Numbered from the stretch's first letter, positions 10,921 to 25,577 are shown. The stretch: 64,000 bases of DNA from Paraspadella gotoi (GCA_051294375.1 CM119263.1:19470304-19534303); one strand, 5' to 3'. Translations and numbers: made by a program. The notes: a model not told the origin generated them from the sequence alone.

Positions 10921-12867
10921 TTATACGAAAAACCGATAAAAAACTATACAAATCCTAATTAATTCCCATTTAAAATTCCAAAATCTCTTTTCGCTTCGAC
11001 AACAAGCTGTTGCGCCACTGAAAGTTTGAACCAGGGGCGGAGTTGTTGTTGTTGTCTCTCGCCAGATGTTAAATTTTAAAAGGTCAGCGGAGTGGCTCAG
11101 CGAGGTGAGGTTAGCAGGGGTTATTCTCCGAGTCGTTGTCGTGGATGTCGCTTCAGACATCTCAGTCGCTCGCGTTGTGATGGATATCATCTTTCTGTCA
11201 ATGACTTTCGCTTCTTTGTTCGTGTACAAAGCTTTACTTAACACTGTTACTTCTTTAGCCCCCGAAGCCAACCCCGATGTCGACTCTTTCGTCGACCCTT
11301 CCAATAGTTCTTCAGTTGCTGCTTCGGTTGCCTTAATTAAATCTTCGGGTAAAGTCTTCGGATCAACGTTTGTCAGTGTAGTATGAGTAATCCGTTCGTC
11401 GTTTGGCGTCCTCAGGGTCGAAGAAGCAGTTTCCGCCTTCACCACCTCCTGAGCCTGCGTCACGTCGATCGCTTCGATCGTCGCCATTGTCGTCTCTCCT
11501 TTTGAAGATTGTCTGAACCTAACGAGGCTGTCGTCGTTCGTGGTCGAAACGTTAGCGACGGCGTCATTCGGAAATGAATTTGGCGATGGCATCGTAATTA
11601 TTTCCCGTCGGTTGGTGTCCCTGCGATTGACCGCTCGTTCGAAATTCGACGTCAAAAACGAAGTTCTCAAGATTTCCGCTTCTTCCTGGACGAGATTTCG
11701 TTTTTTCCAGCAAAGTCGCAGGACGCTGACTTGGACGTAGCCATTCCAACTCGATCGCTGCATCCACACTGTTAATTTTTTTCATAAATTTTTATTTTTT
11801 ATGAATAAATTATTTCTTTTTTTCGTTGTTTTTTATATATTTATATTTTTATTAATCTACATATTTTTTAATTTATTTGTCTCGCCTGTCTCGTTAACGA
11901 CGAGCCTGTACCGCCTGTAGTTCCCCCTCATTTGCTCATCCACGATGTGTCTTCGCCGGGCTGCCAAATTGTCTGCGGGGTGCTCCCCAATCAAGATAGT
12001 TGTCCAGGCAGACGAGTCTTCGTCGTAGGCGCGAAGTTCGTAACGCGTGGGGGTATTGGTGGGGTAGCGCTCGGATCCTTCGAAGTTGACACTCATCTTT
12101 AACGGACGAAGAAACGAGTTTCAAAATTAGGAGACGAAATATACGTACATGTTAATTACGTAACTGTCGCGCTTTTTGGGAGCATTACAGGAAGTAATTA
12201 ATTTTCTCTTACCTAACGAATCGGTGACAGTTTTTAAAAATGCTAATTTTAAAAGATTACTCAACTCACTCAACTGCCATAAGTCAGTTTAATCTATAAA
12301 TTTAACTATTTTCATTATTTTGAGAAGTACATAGTTCCCGGTCCATTGATACACCCGCTCGTTTCCTACCACTTTGGTGGGGCGATCGAAGACGATCTCA
12401 ATCCACTGGGCGGAATAGCTCTCGAGAGCTTGCTCGATGCTGCTCCAGGAGTGTCCCTTTCCGTTTACAGCCCGAGACGCGGAGTACATACGACTGTAAT
12501 TTGAGGAGGCGCTGTAGCGAGCGTTGGTGGCGTGGCTGCAGAGCGGATGTGATTCGTCTGGAAAGTAATTTTTAAAATAATATCTAAACATGATTTTAGC
12601 TATAAAAATTTTTGAAAATATTAAAGTTTATTAAATTGTCGTTTATCGTGTTATACCCATGTCGTCCGCTAGAATTCTTCTCATTGATTTTCTTCCATCT
12701 CCATCGTTCCAATTTGAAACCGTCAGATGTCGTGTCGAAGATTGAACAACTCCGGCGAAAAGAAACGAATTCAACGAAAATATAGCAGCGATCATTGACA
12801 TACGAATCAATTGTGCTCGTCGTTCATATTTTAATCGATGGTCAGAGTGAAAATTGACCAGTGACAT
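10921..12867 (-). CDS. secreted F5/8-type-C (discoidin) domain protein with Ser/Thr-rich tail, 4 exons
   Basis: Exons: 12867-12657, 12557-12331, 12096-11886, 11768-10921. Phases agree and give about 499 aa from the first ATG. A second ATG at 12801 gives a better signal peptide (MSMIAAIFSLNSFLFAGVVQ). Exons 2-4 encode a galactose-binding-like fold: PLCSHATNARYSAS, SAQWIEIVFDRPTKVVG, TRYELRAYDEDSSAWT, YRRYRLVVNET, then WNGYVQVSVLRLCW, which is the usual F5/8 C ending with Cys. Such domains bind glycans, lipids or matrix in adhesion. After it comes a ~200-residue Thr/Ser/Glu-rich region, probably O-glycosylated. Intron 3 appears to use a GC donor (ACAG/GCGAGA); the paralogue at 16593-19850 has a GT donor at the same place and phase. 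The last ~45 residues are less convincing and the real stop may differ. Confidence 0.75.
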
Positions 12868-13947
12868 GACATAGGACCTAAGTGATCATCAGCTGGATGC
12901 AATTGCTGAAAAAAATTGCGCCATCGAGATTGGAAAATCTTTACAAGGGCACTGCGCATAAATTTGTATATTTGACTTCAACCGATAATGACACGACGTA
13001 ATGACGAATGTTAAAGTTCGCTGATGCGCATGAGGTTCATTTTTATAAGTATTGGTCTTCCTAAACTAAAAATGCCGAATGAAGTAATGAGCGTACTTTC
13101 AACCGTGGGATTTTTAAAGAGCGAATAATTTGGATAACTTAATTCGTTTACACACCATTAAAAACGTTGTCTTTTTTAAAAGCTTGAAGAGCCCGGAAAA
13201 TGTAGAATCGTAAATCAACTTCGAAAAAACAAGAAAGGGATTTTCATTGCTTACAGCTTACATACTTTTTCTACTTTAATCCAATATTCGAAAGTGTAAT
13301 TTATGTGAATTATATGTAAAATAATTATTTATTTTAATTTAAATTTCATATTAAGTTTTTATTAACTACCATGTATCTTAATATAAATCTAAATTACAAC
13401 AATTTATGTTTCTCTACTAATAAAAAAGTATTAACTTCTAAATTGGTTAACATCGGTCTACTTTTTGAGCCTCATCAGTGGTTTAATTTTTAAAAATACG
13501 TACAACAGACGATATATTTTCTAAAATTAAGTAAGAACATTAATTCTTTTCTAAAAAAAATTATTTTTTTGAGAGTTTTTTGTTGCGATGTTCTTTTATG
13601 TAATAGTTATATTTAAAATGTTCTTAAGAAGAGTTTACATGCCAAGAGAAGTCAAAAATCGTTGAAATTTCGTGCAAGAGGCTAAAAAAGGCAGCTGGTC
13701 GAAAAAACAAATCAGGTTCCCATCACGAGAGGTAGAAATTTAAAAATTGCAACTTGGATTATTGGAAAAGGTTGCCTCAAGCGATCCTCAGACTTCGACA
13801 AAACGAAAGAGATTATGAGTATAAGGATTTTAGGAATCATTAAACCGCGACAAAAATTGGTTCTGATTTTATCAACAAATCGATGGGAGGGAAAGATAAA
13901 GATGATATGGAGAGAGTGTTGGGTATGAGAATGGGGGGATATACTGT

Positions 13948-14010
<63 letters not shown>

Positions 14011-14703
14011 GCAAGCAAATAAACGTTATAATAAACCGTTCTAGTTTTTTCTAAAAATTATCAAAAATTTTCAAAACTCAAGACTTTTCGAGATGTCAAA
14101 TAAAAAGAAAAAGGAGAAAAGAACTCAGCAGTTAGATAAGAAAAACTATGAGACGATGTGGATTATCATAACAAAAAATTGAATTTCAATAAATTGCCTA
14201 CTTGTCTGGCTCAAAAACTCGGTAAAATTATTGGGCAAAGTTCCTTAACTGGTGTCGAGACATTGACCTTGTTCTCGCTAATCATATACCGAGGAAAGTT
14301 TTACGATTCTACTCATTGTCTCCTCACTTTTAATGTTTTTCCCCTCCAAGTTGTTAAAACGAACACAAAACAATAAACCAAAGCAACAAAATTTTATCGG
14401 TTTTTTTACGAGGAAGCCGCCACAATACTAAAATGGAAAAACTCCTTTGTTGGTTTTTGCGTAAAATACAGTGAGTAATGATTTTCTTCAATCGTCGGAG
14501 AATAATGTATTTTGACTTAAGACGAACTATAAGCTGGGCTGGTAAGGGGGATGGTAGCTATACTATAATCAGTTCTCGCTGGCATAAAAGACGATACAAA
14601 ATCATCCCATTGGAATCCGAAAATAAAATCCGAGATAAACTGGATCCTAAAAGTTCCTGCCCACTTGATGATGAGAAACGCCCTCCTATACCTCACTTAC
14701 TAA
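12868..14703. other. intergenic AT-rich DNA with a (GA)n microsatellite
   Basis: A (GA)n run lies at about 13950-14010. The open frames across it are low-complexity artefacts. 14478-14744 has an open plus-strand frame without recognisable domain. No gene called. Confidence 0.4.
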
Positions 14704-15342
14704 AACAAGTTTCAGCAAACAATGCCCACGATCATTGGCGGTAATTAATTAATAAATTAATTAATTATCTTTTCAGATCCGGCATTGTTTGTTTGTTTTT
14801 AGGTCTTTTCGTCAGTTCAATTACCACGACAAAAGCAACGATGACGATGATGGCGACAACGACGACAACACCGACGTCGATTAATTGATTGATGAACTGA
14901 TTTATTAATTGATTTATAATTTAATTGATTTATTATTTGATTGATAATTTGATTTATTAATTGATTGATTAATTATTTAATGCGGATTACATTTACATTA
15001 AATTTACGTAAAAAGAAAAAAAATCATAAGTAAATATTGAAACAAGTTTTTGGTTTTTATAATTTAAACTCATTTCTACTTGAACGATACCATCAAAACT
15101 TTCTTACCTACATACAAAATATAAAGTTAATCGCCTCATCCACTCATGAGTAATTGGCGTTCAAAGCTAAGGGGGGACGAACAGACGTACGGCAGGACGG
15201 ACATCGATTTTTTGAGAAAAATTATCATAATTCAATGTTCTGACATGATCTAATTGACTTACCGACAAGATTTTGGGGTGGGACCGACTGACCGACAAAG
15301 TGGATCGTAGAGCCGGAATCTGCTGTAAGCAGATCCGGCTAA
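14704..15342 (+). mobile_element. Helentron/DINE-like non-autonomous element, copy A
   Basis: It begins ACAAGTTTCAGCAAACAATG, then a TTAATTAA-type microsatellite, an inverted partner of the 5' sequence (GATCCGGCATTGTTTG), and a body shared with the other copies (ATTCCATCGAAAC-like, CACATACAAAAT, ACTCATGAGTAATTGGCGTT, GACGGACAT, TTCTGACATGATNTAA). The end is a hairpin (AATCTGCTGTAAGCAGATCC) followed by GGCTAA. Copies lie at 24174, 34049, 35782, about 37330, 53625, and as fragments at 32227 and 33495. No protein is encoded. Class assignment rests on architecture only (microsatellite centre, 5' inverted repeat, 3' hairpin plus CTAA). Confidence 0.65.
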
Positions 15343-16592
15343 TAACTTAGTTAGAACTGCTATAAATAAGTCAAAACAACAACTAAATAAAAGCTGAGGG
15401 AAGAAAGTGTGAGAAGATGCGGCTCGAGAACAAAAAGCGCCTTTTTCACTTGGGCGGTGATTGAGGCTCTCACGATTGAGGCTCTGACTTAACAAATGGC
15501 TTCGTAATTATTTTAAAAATCACTGGTTGCGCTTTGAGTTTAAAATAGCAGAATTTCAATTTTTTTTGCAGGGAAATTATTAGATTGAAAAATTTTGTTT
15601 ACTACATCAATTCTAACTTTTGTGGCTAAATGCTAAAGGATGTTAAGTACTATTAACTACAAAAGAACAGTCAGAAGCCAAGATAGCTTATTTATTAAAT
15701 GAAACATTGCTTGAGACCCAAAGTGTCAAACGGCCTTTTAAAGTTAGCCGAAAATGAAAATTGAAATGATATTAGGCTTAACAGTGATAATGGGATGACA
15801 ACATATTTTAAAGTTGAGGTGATGATTTGTAATTCACTTTTGGGAAAACCGATACGTCTCGGCAAACGAAAAATAAGGAATTAAAATTCAAGCATTAATT
15901 TTGAAAACAAGTTTATTTATTCGACAATAATATTATTACACACAATATAATGAAAAATCGGATAAATGTAAAAATAAAACAAATCTATCAAAAATGGTAA
16001 GCAATGGCACAAATGATTATAAAAAAATTTGAGATTTCGTTTGGAAGACATCGGGCCGAAATGTTTTCATCGCTTGGACTTCCCAGTTCGCCACCACCAG
16101 CTCCTCCCCCCTCATCGATGATGCGATGCTCCGAGTCGGGCCTGGAGGAACTAATTTTTTTTAAATCCTCCTCGTTTTAAAGATCTCGTTCTAGAGTGGA
16201 TTTTAAAAAAGTCTAGAAAAAAATAGATTAATTCCTGGTTGAATAATCGGTTAAAACTTTTCATCCCAAGGAAAATCACCAGTAAAAGGGCAAAGCAGAA
16301 AAGGGTTTTTTACTTAAGACTTGGATAATCAATGATCAACTTCGATCTTTCGCACGACAAATTAAACAATGGAAAGCTTTATTCTTGATCATTCAGCCAT
16401 AGTAAATTCTTCGTGTCGGAAGTTAAAACTTAGCGTCAACTGACGCTGACGCTGACCTTATTAACTTCTTTTTTTATATCCACGGCCAAAGATTGAACAA
16501 TAATAGGTGAACCAGATGTACTTTGGTTCGCTGCGTCGGTGACTCAGCTTCCTCATGCAAATTTGCCATATAATCTTCTTAGTAGATTCTTC
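15343..16592. other. intergenic, no gene seen
   Basis: AT-rich. 15900-16260 contains a GC-richer short stretch around 16060-16160 without a supported frame. A minus-strand AATAAA (TTTATT at about 16379) could serve the discoidin gene that ends at 16593. Confidence 0.35.
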
Positions 16593-18147
16593 TTACCCAG
16601 CAAGCGTTGGCTTTTCGTCGTCTCCAGAGGATCGTTTGACTGTTGAAGTTAATTGCGTCATTTCAGTGTGGGAGATCGCTTCCGTCGCTAACGACGACGA
16701 AAACAATGACGGCGGAGATGGAGGAGGCCCAGGTTTTTTAGGATAAGTTTGCTCCAAAGGGTTTGGTACCGCGGAATCATCTTCCTGTTCCCAGCATAGT
16801 TCGAGAAAACTGACTTGAACGTAGCCCCAAAGCGAGTTTTTCTCCATCCAAACTAGAAATGACATATTGGTTGTACCAATTTCATAGTATATAGGACGTA
16901 TATGTATTATGTAGTATTGTAGTACAATAAACATATTAGTCATTCTTAGTTTTTCCATTATTTTTACTTCGTATGTAATTTTTTTGTTTGCCTTTCTCAA
17001 CTAACCGGTCTGATTCAACACGAGCCTGTAATGATCATACAGCCCTCTGTTGTTTTTAGCCACACTGTGTTTCCTCCGCTTGTGCCCAAGCACGGCCGGA
17101 TGGGATGCTTGCATTAGACGTACCCAGCTGTTGGTGGAATCGTTGAAGGCGTGAAGCTCGTATCTGGAAATAGGAAATTTCGTTTCGTGGAGCTTTATCT
17201 AATTGCATTTTCACTTTCGACAGGCGTGTGCATTTTGTGTCGGTGTACAACGACAGAAATTCGGCTGTCTCCATACCTGGTCGGCGTGTTTTCCGGATAA
17301 GATACGGATCCGCCGAACGACACTGACTTGACACGGCGTCGCTTTTCGAACCGCGCAGCGATCCACTGCGGTTCGAAAGAGTCAGCGTAGAGCGATTTGG
17401 ACGACCAAGACGACCGCGGTCCTTGGAAAGCGCGGAGTCCACGGTAGTTGCCGCTGTAGCGCGAAGAGGCCGAGTATTGGCCGTTGCCGCTGTGGCTGCA
17501 GAAGGGCGTTGCCTGGTAGGCTGCGTGAGTGATGTTATTGGGTTATTCCATTATGTATATACTTACTTTAACAGAGACTAAATATTGATTGTCAAAAGCA
17601 CTGATGAAGGCTCTAAGTGAAAGAGCCGAAACATGTCTGACTAAATTGTGTCAATTAAATCGTTGTCAAATAAAACTGTTTTTGTCCTAATGGGTTATTC
17701 CATTATATATTTCAAAGGTAGGTCATTTTGTTTTTACGTACTTAATACTTATACATTTTTTTTTTTGCCGGGACGCGATTGTTCATTCAAATTAAAGCAA
17801 TGGCACGTCCGGTGAAAACATGAGCACCGAGCGATTCGTTGCAAATGTACCTAAACCGTCATTAATCACTCACCGATGATTTCCGGCCCTCGTCCCGAGG
17901 GCGCCGGGTCGGGGATTCCCTCTTCCGTTTCTCCGTCCGTCAGATGTCGCATCGTCGGCGGATATCGTTTGTGAACATGAAGAGAATCGGATCGCCAGTA
18001 CATGGAGGACACGCCCAATGCTACATTAGAAAGAAAGTAAACAAAAATGTGATTGAGTGTAAATAATTAAAATGTTATTTTAATTTTTTTTTAAATTTAA
18101 TAACTTTAGTAACAGAAGTGGAAGGGTAGAAAAGAAGAAAAAAAATA

Positions 18148-18191
<44 letters not shown>

Positions 18192-18195
18192 AAAA

Positions 18196-18247
<52 letters not shown>

Positions 18248-18397
18248 AAAAAGAAAGAAAGAAGGAAAGAAAAAAGAAAGAAAGCAAAAAAAAAGAAACC
18301 AAGAGAGAAAGAAAGAAAGAAAGCAAAAAAAAGAAACCAAGAGAGAAAGAAAGAAAGAAAGAAAGAAAGCAAGCAAAAAAAAAAAGAAACCACGAGA

Positions 18398-18433
<36 letters not shown>

Positions 18434-19850
18434 GAAGGTGCCGGAGGCAAGTCATTTGCCTCCCAACCCAAAGGTCCGGGGTTCTAGCCCGGTGGTCGTC
18501 TGGCAGTTAAGAGGGACGGGGCGCTTAACCCGCCTGTAACATGGTGTTACAGCCTGATCCGAAGCTCAGGGACTGCTTATATTGAACGGTTCTGTCACTA
18601 ACACATAACAATAATTACTGTCTCTTCAGATCCTACGATCCAAAACTAGACATCACTCAAGCATCATTTCAGTTTTATTAATTTGATATTTTTAGAATTA
18701 GAACATTTTTAGATCTTTCGATCATTCTCCCGCTTGACGTCATCGTCGATTCATTCATTCATCTATTTCGGTTTATTATTGAGCAGTTTTACTTGAATAT
18801 AGCCGGGAGTTGTATAATTAATTTACTTTCCCAACTGGAAAGAAAAGTTTACTGACCAATAGCGATGGCCACAATAACGGTTACGATCACGACGATTAAC
18901 TTGCAAGCTCGTGATTGGTGTAACAAGTTGAGCACTGAAAAAAAAGTGGTTGTAAGTATCATATTAGAATTGAGTTAGTTCCTCTTCCGTCTCGCTCTCT
19001 CTTTCTTTTTCTCTCTCTCTCACTCTCGCGATAACTAATGACGTCATTTAAAAAGCAAGCACCGTTGAAAGTCGCATTTTATACAATGCGGCGCAAAAAA
19101 AAGTAGCCACTAGTTAGCTTCAAATATACCGCTATTCCTTTTTTAGTTTTTAACAAATATATAAGAAAAGTATAGCTCTTTTAAAGAGCTATCGATTGGT
19201 GCAAAAAAAAAAAATTTAATTGGTTCAGGCGGTAGAATATAGCAAAACTTTAAAGTCAGAGTCTTAAAACGGAATTGGGAAAAAGTTATTCCCAAAGGTT
19301 AGAGTTGATGATACTTCTTTTTCTGACTGATGTTTACAATATAGAATTGACAAAATCTTAATGAAATTAAACATATATTTGGATTTACTTTTCTATAAAA
19401 ATATTTTTAATTACTACCATATATGATACATTAATAATAAATAATTAATAATAATTTTTTTAATTAATTCAAAATAAAAAAGTAGTTTTATGACAAAAAT
19501 AAAAAATTTAATTTTAATATAAATGTGTGAGTTTCTATTAATCTGCTTCAACACGAGATGCCATAAGGAAAAATACTTAGATATAAAAAAGCTTTGAAAG
19601 TAAGTTATTACTGAAATGCTTTTTTCTTATTTTTAAAAGATTGTAAAAGATCCGAAAAATATGAAGATAATTTTTTTTCTACACGAACTTTGCGCGCATT
19701 TTTTTGCTTCAAATTATTACCTCGCGTTTTATTCGAAGGCGATTCAGAACTTGGTAAGCGTTCAGACATAAATCTTTCTTCTTCGCCGTTTTCTTCCCCG
19801 ACATTTGGATTTTGTTTGTTGTTATTCATGGCAGTTCTTAAATGTGACAT
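16593..19850 (-). CDS. type II membrane F5/8-type-C (discoidin) protein, 6 exons
   Basis: Exons: 19850-19721, 18934-18857, 18020-17874, 17520-17277, 17163-17006, 16852-16593. Phases agree and give 338 aa. There is no signal peptide: a ~44-residue charged N-terminus is followed by one TM helix (KLIVVIVTVIVAIAIA), so the F5/8 C domain should be outside. The domain spans exons 4-6: FCSHSGNGQYSASSRYSG, FEPQWIAARFEKRRRVKSV, YELHAFNDSTNSWVRL, DHYRLVLNQT, then LWGYVQVSFLELCWEQ. Exon 3 codes a juxtamembrane linker rich in Pro, Glu and Asp. It is clearly a paralogue of the protein at 10921-12867, sharing NTPTRYEL and GYVQVS and the intron before the last domain segment. Introns 1 and 2 hold repeats, including a purine microsatellite and a SINE. 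The exon 1 join (ACGCGAG/GTAATA) is supported by phase only. Confidence 0.75.
17555..17691 (+). mobile_element. 137-bp insertion with hammerhead-ribozyme-like core, flanked by 16-bp direct repeats
   Basis: TGGGTTATTCCATTAT occurs exactly at 17539-17554 and 17692-17707, bracketing the insertion as a target-site duplication. Inside, CTGATGA (17602-17608) is followed by a perfect 6-bp stem GGCTCT/AGAGCC (17610-17615 with 17623-17628), then GAAAC (17629-17633) and ATGTC (17634-17638). That is the order of a type I hammerhead with a minimal two-base-pair stem III and cleavage expected after GTC. One extra A separates CTGATGA from the stem. It sits in intron 3 of the discoidin gene, on the opposite strand. 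Similar units are at 26360-26450 and 44960-45060. Confidence 0.7.
18138..18436. repeat. (GAAA)n purine microsatellite
   Basis: About 300 bp of GAAA units with small variations, in intron 2 of the type II discoidin gene and directly abutting the SINE head at 18437. The long Ser/Phe/Leu reading frames over it on the minus strand are artefacts. Confidence 0.9.
18437..18628 (+). mobile_element. tRNA-derived SINE-like element, copy 1
   Basis: The head GGTGCCGGAGGCAAGTCATT and CCCAACCCAAAGGTCC with GGGGTTCTAGCCCGG resembles a tRNA with an A-box-like start and a B box. A unique body follows (AGAGGGACGGGGCGCTTAAC, TGTTACAGCCTGATCCGAA) and the tail is ATTACTGTCTCTTCA. The same body occurs in reverse at 25926-26154, and head-only relatives lie at 36399-36466 and 38712-38760. 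Confidence 0.7.
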
Positions 19851-22444
<2,594 letters not shown>

Positions 22445-23752
22445 TTATAAAACCTGAGTACATTTTCGAATGCAGGTTGAGAAAAGGTTTTTTGGATCTA
22501 CATTTGGAGAACAGCATTTTTGATTTCCCTCGCAATCACCGTCAAATCGGCATTGCGCCTCGTCGACCATACCTGACGAACAAAGAAACAAACTACAACA
22601 CTACAGTACTGAAAGTGGAAAGCCAATTTTACTGGTATATTATATATAACTTTTTAAGTTAAATTTTCTGAAACAAAACTTACCTTCGGACTGAGCATAA
22701 AAGCACATGCCACTGATCCAGCCCTGACCGGGATCCGGCTTATCGTAAAACCCCGTGGGACATTTTCCGACTTTCATGGGAGAGGTGATTGGTTGAGAGC
22801 AGGCAAAGCTACATTGACCACCAATAGATTGTGGACAGCACAAGGAACCCGAGGAACAGGGCGTTCCGAAAGGGCCGGGGGTGCATTCGGCGTCTCGAGG
22901 CGGGTTCTGGTCATGCCCAAAGAAATAAAAGAGTGGGATATCGTCAAATGGATCCAGGGCAATTTATTAATTACGAAAAAAAATATATGAAAAGTAGATT
23001 TAGTAAATTTTTGCTTCTTGAAAATTGTTGTTATTAATCACATATAGTGTAGTTATAAAACTTAACAAACATTCATCAGGAAAAACATTGCTTACCATCA
23101 TGTAAGTCGAACAAGAAAGTCGAAACGACGTCATGTTGTCAACGCCCTGGAGCATCGGGCAGACTCCTCTCTCGCGCCCACCGAGCAAGTTGTTAGGAAA
23201 AGAAGACATGCCCATCATTGCCCCAATGCCAGTGGGTGGTGCTCCCATTGTGCCACCCATTCCGTTCATTGACCCAAACATCCCGGAATTTGGCGGGCCC
23301 ATAGGAATGTTGTTGTTGTTGTTTGGGGCAGAGATGGCGTGGTATGAGTTGTGAATGAAGGCAGGGTTGGGATTACCAAATCGCCCGAAGCCGGGTCTAC
23401 GAGGGAATGGCCGAAACTGTCCAACGGCGCAACCTGGTCGTTCAATTTATTAAATTGATTCCAATTTTTCTCATAATAAATCATTGTATCGTTTCTCGCT
23501 CTTCATTGCGTTTGAAATTAGATGAGAAAAAAAGAAATTTTGAATTGAATTGAATTTTGTAATGCTTGAAAGCCGAAACAAGTCCAAAATAAAATTATCG
23601 TTGTTGAATCAAATATTTTTGAAAAAATAAAGAATTTCTTTCTCATCTCATTTTTCTATCGAAAACTGTTATTAGCATTTGTATTATTAAATCTATCCAA
23701 GTCAAATTGTGATCTTACCAATAAAAGCGACGAAAATTACCGCAGAAAACAT
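22445..23752 (-). CDS. secreted WAP (four-disulfide-core) domain protein with Met/Gly/Asn/Pro-rich N-terminus, 4 exons
   Basis: Exons: 23752-23719, 23433-23096, 22906-22684, 22572-22445. All phases agree and give 240 aa. Exon 1 and the start of exon 2 encode a signal peptide (MFSAVIFVAFIGCAVG). Exon 2 is low-complexity (NNNNN, then repeated GM/GPP/MGG motifs) and ends CPMLQGVDNMTSFRLSCS. Exon 3 is Cys-rich (CTPGPFGTPCSSGSLCCP). Exons 3-4 form the WAP core: KVGKCP, MCFYAQ, QCRFDGDCEGNQKCC, then STCIRKC, matching the C-x-D-xC-x4-KCC pattern. WAP proteins are often protease inhibitors, antimicrobials or shell/spicule matrix proteins; nothing here decides which. A TATA-like box lies at 23834-23840 on the minus strand, giving a 5' UTR of about 55 bp. 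Confidence 0.8.
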
Positions 23753-23833
23753 CGTAGGAAATTCAGAAGTATTTTTTTCCCTTAATTTTATGGCTTATGT
23801 CAACTTAAAACCTCGAAACTTTTTTGGCAGGGT

Positions 23834-23840
23834 TTTTATA
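23834..23840 (-). promoter_or_regulatory. TATA box of the WAP gene
   Basis: Minus strand reads CCTATAAAAACC, about 85 bp upstream of the WAP gene start codon. A start site ~30 bp downstream would leave a short leader. Confidence 0.5.
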
Positions 23841-24173
23841 GGCAAACTGATTTTCACTTGTTTAGTAATTAATAATTAAGACATTCAAAACCGATTTTAT
23901 TCCAGAATATTTTGCTCTTTTCGCGGCTTTTGTCATGCGATGATAACTGAATTTCGTCAATGGCAGCGGCGTTTTTAAAGCGCATCCCGACACAAGGCGT
24001 GCAGGTGAATTCTCTGATACTACGATTCCCAGACCACAAAAAAAGTATCATTCTTGTTTAAACGGATTAAAGTTGTGAAACCGAGTCGATGCCATTCACG
24101 AAAGGTGTTTTTATTGACACTAAACCCCAAACCCTGAGAAAAGACGAAGGCAATCCGTTTCGAATCCCAAATA

Positions 24174-24791
24174 AACAAGTTTGAGCAAACAATGCCGGAC
24201 CTGGCCACGATGATTAGCAATAATTAATACAAGTTAATTAATTAGTCAATTAATTAATTTGATCCGACATTGTTTGTTCAAACATGTTTATTTTTAAGTC
24301 TTTTCATCACTGACCACGAGGGCAATAACGCCATTAACGATTAATTTATTGCTTACTTATTGATTGATTGAATAATTAATTGATAAAACAATTGATTGAT
24401 TAATTGACTAATTGATTAATTAACTCATTAATCTTTTGATCAATTAATACATCTTACATTTACATTTAATATAAAAAGAAAAAGAACAGGTTTTTTTTGT
24501 TTTTTCCATTTAAATTTATTTCGATTCCATCGAAACTTGATTTCCAGCTTAATCACATACTTTCCTACCCCCATACAAAATTTCAAGTCATTCGCCTTAT
24601 ACAATCATGAGTAATAGACGTTCAAAGCGAATGCGGGACTGACAGACGGACATCAATTTTTTTGCATAATTTATCATAATTTGATGTTCTGACATGATAT
24701 AACTGACTTACCAACAAGATTGGGGAGGTGGACCGACGGACCGACAAAGTGAATTATAGAGCCGGAATTTTCTGTAAGCAGATCCGACTAA
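24174..24791 (+). mobile_element. Helentron/DINE-like element, copy B
   Basis: Starts AACAAGTTTGAGCAAACAAT, has the inverted partner GATCCGACATTGTTTG after a TTAATTAA tract, and ends with TTCTGTAAGCAGATCCGACTAA. It is one of the most complete copies. The rest of 23753-25577 is AT-rich intergenic DNA with an (AT)n run at about 25361-25389 and no gene. Confidence 0.65.
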
Positions 24792-25357
24792 AAAAAGGTT
24801 TTCAGTTTGTCTTTGTGTTCTGAGTAAGCGTGGGTAAATAAGACATATTCATTACTAATTCAAAAACACTAAGACAAACAAAGATAAACACAATTTGCTC
24901 ACAAGACCGAGAAAAACTATAAAAAACTAAAAGATGTGAAAATCTAATTAAACATTATCATTAAGTGATAAAATACGCCTTTGAGAGCCGGAAAAAATGG
25001 ATTTGACTTGACAAATGAGAGAGAAATTATTATAAATTTATAAATTATTATAAATTATTAGTCAGAAATTATTTCTCGCAAGTCAGTACAGTACAGTACA
25101 GTCAATCGAAATCCATCTTAATCTTAAGTTATGTAGCGAATCCTAAATTCGCCTCTTGTACACCACAGGCATCACACAAGTCTTCCCGTTGCCATAATTT
25201 TTCATCAAAAATTTTTCTGGCAACTAAAATTATTTATTCAAGTTGTAGCTACCAATCTTCCATACTGTCGCACGAACCATCAAACGAGAGATCACAGCTC
25301 ATATTAGCTTATTGATTAAATGAATGGATGCTTTTAATATTGGCGGTACCAATTTCA

Positions 25358-25393
<36 letters not shown>

Positions 25394-25577
25394 GACACCA
25401 AAAACCTATATTTATTATCAAGATCTCGAGAATAACCACCCTAAAATTTTTTTGCAACCTATCCTGCGAATTCCTGCAAGTTTTAAATATAAATAAGAAC
25501 GATTATAACGGAAAAGGGTTAAATATTTATTTACCAATTTAAGTGAATGGAAAAATGAATTGAAAAAATACTTTTAA

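Noticed and set aside
11066-11386. 106-codon plus-strand frame
   Set aside because: Antisense of the Thr-rich tail of the discoidin gene. The same applies to plus-strand frames at 8831, 22793, 40076, 51067, 58286 and 59646, which mirror supported minus-strand exons.
13712-14014. (Ser-Leu)n frame
   Set aside because: Translation of (GA)n; likewise the frames at 27697-28376, 28816-29123, 36185-36729 and 37104-37341.
14704-15342. Canonical Helitron
   Set aside because: The hairpin and CTAA fit, but there is no 5' TC terminus and most copies are followed by A rather than T. Kept as Helentron/DINE-like only.
18075-18471. Overlapping Phe/Ser/Leu frames
   Set aside because: Translations of the (GAAA)n microsatellite in an intron.
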